The notes under the pieces: model-generated
Databases searched by the model: none
What the model saw: the letters and a program-made list of their open reading frames with translations, nothing else
What the model was told of the DNA's origin: nothing
Position numbers and translations under genes: made by a program
Part shown: one piece after another, positions 34,815 to 42,069 of the stretch
Layout of the letters: each line of letters opens with the position of its first letter
Numbering within the stretch: position 1 is the first letter of the stretch
Assembly (NCBI RefSeq): GCF_024436065.1
Contig: NZ_JANFNS010000003.1
Location: 434,001 to 498,000, forward strand
Source of the DNA: Saccharibacillus sp. JS10
GTDB taxonomy: Bacteria; Bacillota; Bacilli; Paenibacillales; Paenibacillaceae
Direction of reading: 5' to 3'
DNA length: 64,000 nt

Positions 34815-35147
34815 TTATTTGGCTGCCTGCTGACGCATATCCGTCACACGTAGATTCCGACTAAATACCGCGCCGTCGCTCGATAGTTTGAAAGACGGAT
34901 AGTTTTGTTCCGCTTCCAGCTTCATCACCGGATCGAATTGCTGTTCTTGCTGGCGATCTGTCCAGACTTCAAACTGATCCGACTCTACACGTACATCCGT
35001 TTCCCACGGTTGATCCGCAATCTGGAGCGTTACGACGCCGTTACAACCGCAATTAATCGTATCGTAAACGAGGCGTAAGCTACCGGGATGTTCTCCGATT
35101 TTTTCTTTGATTTTGCTTTCGGTATATTCGTTCATTTGAAGGCGCAT
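34815..35147 (-). CDS. HesB/YqkB-like Fe-S cluster biogenesis-type protein
   Basis: This 110-residue protein has the compact HesB/IscA-like beta fold. It carries a single CGC motif (LVYDTINCGCNGVV, about residues 26-40) instead of the two separated Cys clusters of true A-type carriers. This matches the YqkB-like branch of the family. The biochemical role is unsettled; an assembly or sensing role in iron-sulfur metabolism is inferred from the fold. AAGGAGG lies eight bases before the ATG. Confidence 0.75.
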   Translation of the reverse strand: MRLQMNEYTESKIKEKIGEHPGSLRLVYDTINCGCNGVVTLQIADQPWETDVRVESDQFEVWTDRQQEQQFDPVMKLEAEQNYPSFKLSSDGAVFSRNLRVTDMRQQAAK

Positions 35148-35201
35148 TTTATCGTTCCTCCTTGTATTCGATTGGCTCTTATCCTTATATTGTACCCTTT
35201 T

Positions 35202-35909
35202 TCAGCTTTCACATAGCTTTCGAATCACTGCCGTTATCGAATCGTCGTTATTCAAAATAAAATCGGGTTGAACGCCGTTCGCCGGAATCTGACCTTCTCG
35301 TCGATTGATCCAGATCGCATGCCATCCTGCACCTTTCGCTCCGACAATGTCGTTGGCATAGGAATCTCCGATATAATACGTATCTTCGGCTTGTATCCCT
35401 AAAAGTTGCTCTGTATGGCGGAAAATCCGCGCATCCGGCTTCATAAATTCTAGCTCACCCGATATGACGACTTGATCATAATCTAGCCAATCGTAGATGC
35501 CGAGCTGCTTGACCTTTTTCCGCTGATGTTGGGCAGGCCCGTTCGTGATGACTCCGAATTTTAATCCATGATCTCGGCAGTAATCCAGCGCTTCCCTCAT
35601 ATCTGGCGTCGGTTCAAGCTCTTGCTGAGCAGCCGCATAATCTTGTTGGAATTGAAGCGCTTCTGTGTCCGAAATTTGTATGCCCATAACTCGAAAAGCT
35701 TCGCTAATCCGGTAAATGTGCATCTTTTCGATCGACATTTCACCTTTCACCGTCAAATCGAACACTTCGTCGCTATAATAACGGTTATGCCGATACAGCT
35801 CGCTCAGCGACAACTGATGATATTGGGAAAAGTTCTTCTCGAACGCTTTTTGAAAAGGAATCATTTGATCGTAAACCGTGTCGTCGATATCAAATACGAA
35901 GTTGTACAT
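35202..35909 (-). CDS. HAD family hydrolase
   Basis: This 235-residue phosphatase-type protein has motif I FDIDDTVYD (Asp7, Asp9) and motif II VITNGPAQHQ near residue 117. Motif III/IV is EFMKPDARIF with YYIGDSYANDIVGAKGAGW near 165-185. A four-helix cap occupies residues 17-85. The pattern is like YjjG or other nucleotide and sugar phosphatases. AAAGGAAG precedes the ATG. The gene follows the MATE gene by 34 bases and may be co-transcribed. Confidence 0.9.
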   Translation of the reverse strand: MYNFVFDIDDTVYDQMIPFQKAFEKNFSQYHQLSLSELYRHNRYYSDEVFDLTVKGEMSIEKMHIYRISEAFRVMGIQISDTEALQFQQDYAAAQQELEPTPDMREALDYCRDHGLKFGVITNGPAQHQRKKVKQLGIYDWLDYDQVVISGELEFMKPDARIFRHTEQLLGIQAEDTYYIGDSYANDIVGAKGAGWHAIWINRREGQIPANGVQPDFILNNDDSITAVIRKLCES

Positions 35910-35943
35910 GGAAGTTCTTCCTTTCTAAAAAAAGCTACGATCT

Positions 35944-37335
35944 TTATATCAACTTATGCCGATACCATTTGCGTCCCATAAATCTCCATACAAAAATTAT
36001 TCCTCGAACCGCCCATTCGGCGTTCATCGCAATCCAAACGCCCAAGATGCCCATATTGAACGTAATGCCAAGAATATAGCCGAGTACGACGCGGAATAGC
36101 CACATCGACAACATGGAGATCAACGAAGTGAATTTCGCATCGCCTGCCGCACGCAGCGCCGAAGGAATCATAAAGCTAATCGCCCAAAGCGGAATCTGTG
36201 CAAGAGCATTAATCAGTACAATCAGGAAAATATCGTCGACGATTTCTGCCGGAGGATTGAATAGACTAATTAACGGATGGAACAGAGGCATAATGATAAG
36301 CGTCATAAGCACGTAGAAAAAGGAACCGAGAATCACAAACGACTTGGTTAACTTTTTCGCGTCTTTGACATCGCGGCGTCCCATACATTGACCGACCACA
36401 GTGATCAGCGTAAGCGATAGCGCGTTTGCCGGAATTTGCATTACACCCGCCAACGCGCCGCTGATCGCATTTGTCGCGATCGCATAAGTTCCCATACTGA
36501 CGATAAAGATCTGAGTCAAAATTTTACCGCCGTTGAAAAACATTTGTTCTGCTGCAAACGGCGTGCCGATTGTGAAAATCCGTTTGAGCATATCGAAGCC
36601 AACATTGAAAAAATCGCGAATTCGAATACGCAGCTCGGCATCGATCTTAATCAGATAATACACGGCGCAAGCCGCCGCGAAATACCGCGCGATATTAACC
36701 GACAACGTCATGCCGAACACGCCCATATCGAGTACGTTGATAAAAAGCAAATTTAGCCCTACGTACGGTAAGTTTAAAATAAGCGATAAAGCGAGCGAAG
36801 CTCGGGAGCGGCCGATTCCGCGCAGCGCGCCGCATACGGCTTCGACGAACGCAAGCCCTAGATACGACAACCCGCTGCCGATCATATACGTACGCGCCAA
36901 ATCCATAACCGCAGGTTCCGCTGACCCGAATAACAAGTTAAGCAAAGGGTTATGGAAGACGATCATGATGATCCCGATCAGCAGCGCGAGCAAAGATACC
37001 GTCGAAGCCGAACCGGCGGTCGCTTTCGATACCATAATCGAATTTCCGCTTCCTTTGTACTGCGCCACAACGACGGTACCGCCAGTCGCTACTGCAACGA
37101 AGATGCTAAGCAAAAATACATTCAGTGAATCGACCATATTGACTGCGCTGATTGCATCGACGCCCGCGGAGCTAATCATTGCGGTATTGATCAAATGTAG
37201 CCCTACGATAAAAATCTGATCAACGAGCAAAGGCACAAACAACCCGACAATTTGCCGGTAATCGATCGATCTGCCTGAAAAATGCTTGTCCAAAAACGAA
37301 TGCACATACGGTTTTCGTATCCGATATTCTGCCAT
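35944..37335 (-). CDS. MATE family multidrug/toxin efflux transporter
   Basis: This 463-residue protein has about twelve membrane helices in two six-helix halves. Each half has a family segment such as FVPLLVDQIFIVGLHLINTA near residue 30 and FNGGKILTQIFIVSMGTYAI near 260. MATE proteins export cationic compounds using Na+ or H+. The ATG at 37335 is chosen with GAAGGG six bases upstream; a TTG two codons earlier overlaps the spacer. The leader contains a promoter, a short ORF and an intrinsic terminator 45 bases ahead of the start, which suggests attenuation. Confidence 0.93.
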   Translation of the reverse strand: MAEYRIRKPYVHSFLDKHFSGRSIDYRQIVGLFVPLLVDQIFIVGLHLINTAMISSAGVDAISAVNMVDSLNVFLLSIFVAVATGGTVVVAQYKGSGNSIMVSKATAGSASTVSLLALLIGIIMIVFHNPLLNLLFGSAEPAVMDLARTYMIGSGLSYLGLAFVEAVCGALRGIGRSRASLALSLILNLPYVGLNLLFINVLDMGVFGMTLSVNIARYFAAACAVYYLIKIDAELRIRIRDFFNVGFDMLKRIFTIGTPFAAEQMFFNGGKILTQIFIVSMGTYAIATNAISGALAGVMQIPANALSLTLITVVGQCMGRRDVKDAKKLTKSFVILGSFFYVLMTLIIMPLFHPLISLFNPPAEIVDDIFLIVLINALAQIPLWAISFMIPSALRAAGDAKFTSLISMLSMWLFRVVLGYILGITFNMGILGVWIAMNAEWAVRGIIFVWRFMGRKWYRHKLI

Positions 37336-37379
37336 CTCCAACCCTTCTTTTCATCAAATTTGCTTCTCGAATTTCTAAA

Positions 37380-37418
37380 CAAAAAACGCCCTTCGCGGTC
37401 GCAAAGACCGGAGAGCGT
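37380..37418 (-). terminator. Leader terminator/attenuator upstream of the MATE gene
   Basis: ACGC and GCGT outer arms with a CGGTC/GACCG inner stem are followed by TTTTTT on the minus strand. It lies between the promoter at 37536-37564 and the MATE start, so read-through is needed for expression. Confidence 0.65.
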
Positions 37419-37501
37419 GGCTGACTCGTGCAATAAAATATAGGTAAGTGTATGGGTACGAAAATTGATCGGGCAGCCCGATTTCAAACCTTTTTCGCCC
37501 C

Positions 37502-37528
37502 TTATGTCAGTACGTTCAGTTCCGCCAT
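37502..37528 (-). CDS. Possible 8-residue leader peptide upstream of the MATE gene
   Basis: ATG at 37528 opens an ORF encoding MAELNVLT. The predicted transcription start is at or next to the ATG, so it would be read as a leaderless ORF. It could serve ribosome-mediated attenuation of the downstream terminator, or it could be chance. Confidence 0.3.
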   Translation of the reverse strand: MAELNVLT

Positions 37529-37535
37529 GTCCGAA

Positions 37536-37564
37536 AATATAGCATAATTGCAGATCAACGGCAA
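37536..37564 (-). promoter_or_regulatory. Promoter of the MATE leader transcript
   Basis: On the minus strand, -35 TTGCCG (37564-37559), a 17-base spacer and -10 TATATT (37541-37536) with an upstream TGC extended element are present. It would begin transcription near 37529, about 195 bases before the MATE start codon. Confidence 0.65.
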
Positions 37565-37599
37565 CAACTAATGAAAAATTTTTGAAAAATAAATGAAAA

Positions 37600-37847
37600 T
37601 CAAGAAAACGGATCTTGTTTCTTTCCTTGAAGATCCAAATAAAGACTCCTGTCTTTGTCTTCGTAGCTCCAATACAGGCTTCCATCAATTTCGAATAGAT
37701 GAATATTTTCTTTTTGAATATTCGTGGGAGTACCTTTATCGTTGCTTGTTTGTTCGATGATTTTGATTATATCGTTAAAGAATTCGCACATGAAGCTAGT
37801 ACAAGAGAGCATAGTAGCAGCAGCCAAAGACTTTTTTTGAAAAGCAT
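37600..37847 (-). pseudogene. Frameshifted small lipoprotein-like gene
   Basis: A good ribosome binding site (GAGGAGGG) precedes the ATG at 37847. The first frame reads MLFKKSLWLLLLCSLVLASC, a lipoprotein-type signal, and stops at 37767 after 26 codons. The -1 frame runs on to 37600 and encodes a soluble segment (NDIIKIIEQTSNDKG, then HLFEIDGSLYWSYEDKDRS). A run of seven A residues (37832-37838) lies at codons 4-6. One extra A would fuse the ATG to the long frame. It could be a pseudogene, a slippage-controlled gene or a sequencing indel. Confidence 0.5.
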
Positions 37848-37900
37848 AAATACCCTCCTCGTCCTTTTTTTAATTCAAAGTCGTAAAAATGTACAACAAA

Positions 37901-37941
37901 AAAGCTTCTTGCTTCTGATGATATCAGAAGCAAGAAGCTTT
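37901..37941 (-). terminator. Terminator of tRNA-Leu
   Basis: AAAGCTTCTTGCTTCTGAT and its complement form a long stem; TTTTTT follows on the minus strand. Confidence 0.85.
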
Positions 37942-37956
37942 ATGTGTAAATCATGA

Positions 37957-38040
<84 letters not shown>

Positions 38041-38245
38041 ATATCTGGATGACCGCGATTACATCGCGAGCACAAGAAATAATATATCACGATCTGTAGA
38101 AGATGGCAAGCACTTTTGAAGCATTTTTGTAAAAAAGATATTCCTTTATTTTTCATCGTTGAAAATAACGGGTATTTTATGGTTTACGAGAAGATGGTCT
38201 CGAACTTTACATCCAAGAAATTTTCATAAAAAGGAGTGGAGACGA

Positions 38246-38983
38246 TTGTTCGGATTCTCCGATCTTTTCTCACTCATTGTGTCGGCATTTATCATTTTGC
38301 CTGTCGTCGTGTTTTTTCGGGAATCGGGGTATCTGCTGGGAAGTCTCTTATCCGGTGCGGTTAATCCTCGAATAACGCTCGGTTCCGGGCCTCGTTTATT
38401 CAAAATCGGAATTTTGGATGTACGCCGGTATTATCATCTGTACAGTTGGTTTTCTTATGACGAATTAAAACGAGAAAGTCGATTTGCTTACGTCTGTCTA
38501 TATGCGGGACCAATTTTGGCGAATCTGACACTGGCTTTTGTGATTAATATGCTGATTGCAAATGAAGTGCTGGAGTGGCAGGTTACATTCTGGAATCGAT
38601 TGATCTTTTATGCGTTTTATTATGCGCTGTTTGATATTGTACCGATGCGCACGACTAATGGGAAACCGAATAACGGGAAGATCATTTACGATATGCTGCG
38701 CTACGGGCGCCGAACCGATTACAATCATGAACCGTTCCTTCCTTCGACGAGCGAAAGCGAAAAGCAATATGAACAAGAGATGGAAAGTATCCGCGAACTC
38801 GAAGAAAAAGATCCGATTTTGAAAAGCAAAAAAGAACGCCGCGTCAAAACGATGAGCCGATTCGGACAGATGGGTAAACGCTTCTATCCCAGACCCGAAC
38901 CCAATGACGCTTCTTCCGTAGAGGAAAAAGAAAAAGCAGGGGCTTCCAAGCATCGGCGCAGGCAAAGACGCGGTCATCTATAA
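38246..38983 (+). CDS. M50 (site-2 protease)-like membrane protein lacking the zinc motif
   Basis: This 245-residue protein has four or so membrane helices in residues 5-155 and a charged Glu/Lys/Arg tail (170-245). The layout follows family M50. The first helix carries RESGY at residues 25-29 where HExGH is expected. The segment GPILANLTLAFVIN follows, then FDIVPMRTTNGKPNNGK in place of the NxxPxxxxDGG motif. The zinc ligands are therefore missing, and a catalytically inactive pseudoprotease is inferred. The TTG at 38246 follows AAAGGAG and a second GGAG. Confidence 0.65.
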   Translation: MFGFSDLFSLIVSAFIILPVVVFFRESGYLLGSLLSGAVNPRITLGSGPRLFKIGILDVRRYYHLYSWFSYDELKRESRFAYVCLYAGPILANLTLAFVINMLIANEVLEWQVTFWNRLIFYAFYYALFDIVPMRTTNGKPNNGKIIYDMLRYGRRTDYNHEPFLPSTSESEKQYEQEMESIRELEEKDPILKSKKERRVKTMSRFGQMGKRFYPRPEPNDASSVEEKEKAGASKHRRRQRRGHL

Positions 38984-38988
38984 TCGCA

Positions 38989-39038
38989 AAAAAAGACCTC
39001 ACAACCCCCTTTTAAAAAGGTGTTCGAGGTCTTTTTTT
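38989..39038. terminator. Bidirectional intrinsic terminator
   Basis: AAAAGACCTC and GAGGTCTTTT arms flank an imperfect inner stem, with T-runs on both strands. It separates the converging M50-like and GH3 genes. Confidence 0.88.
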
Positions 39039-39058
39039 ATTTACTGGATCAGACTAAG

Positions 39059-41842
39059 TTAGACGGTTTTGAATTCGATCGCGCCTAATTGCAGACCCGG
39101 CTTCGTGAACTCGACTTCGAGTTTGTATGTGCCTACTTCCAGTTCGATCGTCACCAGACGTTGTTTTAACCAGCGCCCTTTGGTACCGTTCATTTGTACC
39201 GTAGTCAGAACTTGACCGTTCAGCAGCAGATTACATGCGCTTTGCGCAAGCTCTTGTTCTTCCGACATCGTGTTCACCGCTACGCGGTAATTCCCCGGTT
39301 GCTCCACTTTGATATAGACAGGCGCATCTACCGAAGGTTGGATTTCGCCTTCTCCCGCAAGGGCTTGAGCGCTATCGATTTGAATCGTGCTTTCTGCGGT
39401 GAATTTCTGAATCTTCTCTTCGGTACGTTCTCTGGAGAAGACCGGTGCGTTCATGATGAAGTTGCAGATGTTTTTGGCACTGCGTTGCAATTCGCCGCGA
39501 GTGACCGTACCGTTTTCCAACGATTCCATCGTGTTGTCGCCCCAAACGTTGGTTTCCGCGCCGTAGTTCATCACGACCATATACAGATCGTTTTGCGCCC
39601 GAACCATGAAGTTGGTATTCGTGCGAGCCGCTTCGCCGCCATTTGCCGAATCGTTCATGATTGCCCACCAATCGGTCATAACGATGCCGTCAAAGCCCCA
39701 CTCGCCGCGCAAAATAGTCGTGTTCAGATCATAATTCGATGCTGCCCAATGACCGTTGATCGGGTTATACGACGTCATGATCGAATTCGCGCCGCCTTCG
39801 CGCACCGCAAGCTCGAAACCTTTCAAATAAATTTCGCGAAGCGCGCGTTCGGAGACGACCGCGTTTACTTTCGTCCGGTATTGTTCTTGGTTGTTACAAG
39901 CAAAGTGCTTCAGCGTCGCGTTCGATCCGCCTTTCATGATGCCGCGAACGCAAGCTGCCGCAAATTCGCCGGACACGATCGGATCTTCGGAGAAATATTC
40001 GAAGTTACGTCCGTTCAGCGGGCTACGACGAATGTTCAGACCCGGTCCCAGCAGCGTATCGACATTGTTCAACACCAATTCTTGACCTTCCAGAACATAT
40101 AGTTCTTCGATCAATTCTTTGTCCCATGTCGCCGCGAGCAGCGTTCCGATGGAGACTTGCGTCGCTTGGCCGCCGCTATCCATCCGAATACCGGAAGGGC
40201 CGTCGGCTGTACAAGCTACCGGAATTCCGTAACCGAGCAGCGCATCGCTTACTCCGCCGAACGCCGAAGCCGTACCCGAAGTGACGAGCGGGCTACTCAT
40301 GCCTTCGCCGCGAACCAATGTCGCAAGCTCATGGTTGCTCAATTGCGCGACAAATTGATCCATCGAAGCTTTGCCGGCTTTTACGTCTTGCAGCTTGATG
40401 CCTTGATCGCCTGTCTCTGCAATCGTAGCTGGCAGACGATCTTCGATCCGCTTCGCCATGTCCACTTTGCGCGTCGGTACATTTTCGTTAATCAGTTCGT
40501 ATGTACCGTTCTCGTTACGCGCACCCGGCTTGATCCGTGAGAATTCTTCGACCGGCGCCATCGCTTCTTCCAACTGCTCGATCATGCGAAGCTCATTCAC
40601 GATATAACCGTCGGCTTCGTCGACTTGCACCGTAACGTTTTGCTTCACGCTCGAACCGACATGCAGCACATAAGTGCCTTCTTCGAGTACATACGCATGG
40701 GCATGACCGGTTACGCCGGAATCATCGTACGAAACTAATTTATTCACCGGGAAACTCAGCAGAAGACGCTCTGATTCGCCGGGTTTGAGCGATTTTGTTT
40801 TGCCGAATGTCACAAGCTTCAGGATCGGTTGTCCCAAACGTCCTTGCGGCGCTTCTACATACAATTGAACGACTTCTTTGCCTTCAAAAGTATCGCCGGT
40901 GTTCGTTACGTTTACGCCGACTTCGATCCATTCCGCGCCGTCTTTTTGTACAACGGTTGCGGTTTCCGGCGATTGGCTAAACGTCGTGTACGACAGACCG
41001 AAACCGAATTCGTACTGGACTTTTTCCGGTCGAAACGTTTCGAAATATCGGTATCCGACATAGACATCTTCTTCGTAGGTACTTTTAAATTCGTTCCCGT
41101 AATTGCTCGTCGACGGATAATCGTCAATCGAATACGCAATTGTATCGGTCAGCTTTCCGCTTGGCGTCACATCTCCAGACAAGACGTCCGCAATCGCGTT
41201 GCCGCCTTCCATACCGCCGTGCCATGCGTAAATGACTGCCGCGATCGGATGCTTATGCGACGGTTCTTTGACCCAGCTCATATCGACGATATTCGAAACG
41301 TTTAGCACGACAATTGTCTGTTCAAAATGATTCGTGACTTGAGTCAGCATATCCAACTCGTCTTCGGTTAGACGGTAACTACCCGGTGCGTCGGCGTTGT
41401 CTTGGTCTTCCCCGGCTGTACGTCCAATGACGACAATGGCTTTCGTCGATTTTTCGCGCGCAGCAGCTACCCATTCATCGGTCAAAGACATTTCTTTTTG
41501 ATGCCACGGTTCTGCTGCCCAGCCGCCTCCGCCGTTATCAAACGGATTTTCGGCAATCCACTGCGTATAGATTGCGGCAAGTTCTTCGTTTACTTGAACC
41601 GAAGGCTTGCTGCGCAGTCCGTCCAACAGATTAGTCGTATGCGAGACATGTACGCTACCGCCCGATCCTGTACCGCTGCGATAATAATCGAGCTGAACGC
41701 GTCCGAAGATCGCGACATGGTCATTGGATGTAATCGGTAAAGCGTTATGATCGTTTTGAAGCAGTACAGCACCTTGCGCCGCTACTTTTCGACTAAATTC
41801 CGAGAAGCCTTTCAAAGGCCCTCCAACGTTTGTTTGATTCAA
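39059..41842 (-). CDS. Glycoside hydrolase family 3 beta-glucosidase with permuted domain order
   Basis: This 927-residue protein has its domains in reversed order. The alpha/beta sandwich comes first (about 10-270, QGAVLLQNDHNALPI and VVIGRTAGEDQD), followed by a fibronectin III-like domain (about 310-420). The TIM-barrel comes last (about 470-800), with TADGPSGIRM, GPGLNIRRSPLNGRNFEYFSED-type substrate loop, KHFACNNQE and the nucleophile Asp724 in GIVMTDWW. A C-terminal beta domain follows. This permutation is known in Ruminococcus and Butyrivibrio enzymes. The TTG at 41842 follows AGGAGGG by seven bases. There is no signal peptide. Confidence 0.92.
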   Translation of the reverse strand: MNQTNVGGPLKGFSEFSRKVAAQGAVLLQNDHNALPITSNDHVAIFGRVQLDYYRSGTGSGGSVHVSHTTNLLDGLRSKPSVQVNEELAAIYTQWIAENPFDNGGGGWAAEPWHQKEMSLTDEWVAAAREKSTKAIVVIGRTAGEDQDNADAPGSYRLTEDELDMLTQVTNHFEQTIVVLNVSNIVDMSWVKEPSHKHPIAAVIYAWHGGMEGGNAIADVLSGDVTPSGKLTDTIAYSIDDYPSTSNYGNEFKSTYEEDVYVGYRYFETFRPEKVQYEFGFGLSYTTFSQSPETATVVQKDGAEWIEVGVNVTNTGDTFEGKEVVQLYVEAPQGRLGQPILKLVTFGKTKSLKPGESERLLLSFPVNKLVSYDDSGVTGHAHAYVLEEGTYVLHVGSSVKQNVTVQVDEADGYIVNELRMIEQLEEAMAPVEEFSRIKPGARNENGTYELINENVPTRKVDMAKRIEDRLPATIAETGDQGIKLQDVKAGKASMDQFVAQLSNHELATLVRGEGMSSPLVTSGTASAFGGVSDALLGYGIPVACTADGPSGIRMDSGGQATQVSIGTLLAATWDKELIEELYVLEGQELVLNNVDTLLGPGLNIRRSPLNGRNFEYFSEDPIVSGEFAAACVRGIMKGGSNATLKHFACNNQEQYRTKVNAVVSERALREIYLKGFELAVREGGANSIMTSYNPINGHWAASNYDLNTTILRGEWGFDGIVMTDWWAIMNDSANGGEAARTNTNFMVRAQNDLYMVVMNYGAETNVWGDNTMESLENGTVTRGELQRSAKNICNFIMNAPVFSRERTEEKIQKFTAESTIQIDSAQALAGEGEIQPSVDAPVYIKVEQPGNYRVAVNTMSEEQELAQSACNLLLNGQVLTTVQMNGTKGRWLKQRLVTIELEVGTYKLEVEFTKPGLQLGAIEFKTV

Positions 41843-41919
41843 ATGATTTCCCTCCTGATATCGGCATCTATAGCTTCCGTTGCACAAGTAGGCTTCCCTC
41901 ATTGATTGCGCTTTCCGAA

Positions 41920-41937
41920 AACATTTTCGTAAATGTT
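41920..41937. promoter_or_regulatory. Inverted repeat upstream of the permuted GH3 gene
   Basis: AACATTT and AAATGTT flank TCGT, and an overlapping CGAAAA/TTTTCG pair lies just to the left. It is 78 bases upstream of the GH3 start and is a candidate sugar-regulator operator. Confidence 0.4.
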
Positions 41938-42015
41938 AGGAACTTACCGTGCACCTTTCTCCACTATAAAGAATTGCGGAAAAAGAAGCAAAGCTTTCTA
42001 CAAAAAAAGATGTAA

Positions 42016-42044
42016 AAAAACGACAGTCATTGGCTGCCGTTTGT
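42016..42044 (-). terminator. Terminator of the polyprenyl synthetase gene
   Basis: On the minus strand AACGGCAG pairs with CTGTCGTT (one G-U pair) and is followed by seven T residues. Confidence 0.75.
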
Positions 42045-42069
42045 GTAATAGATGCGAAAAATCTTCTTT

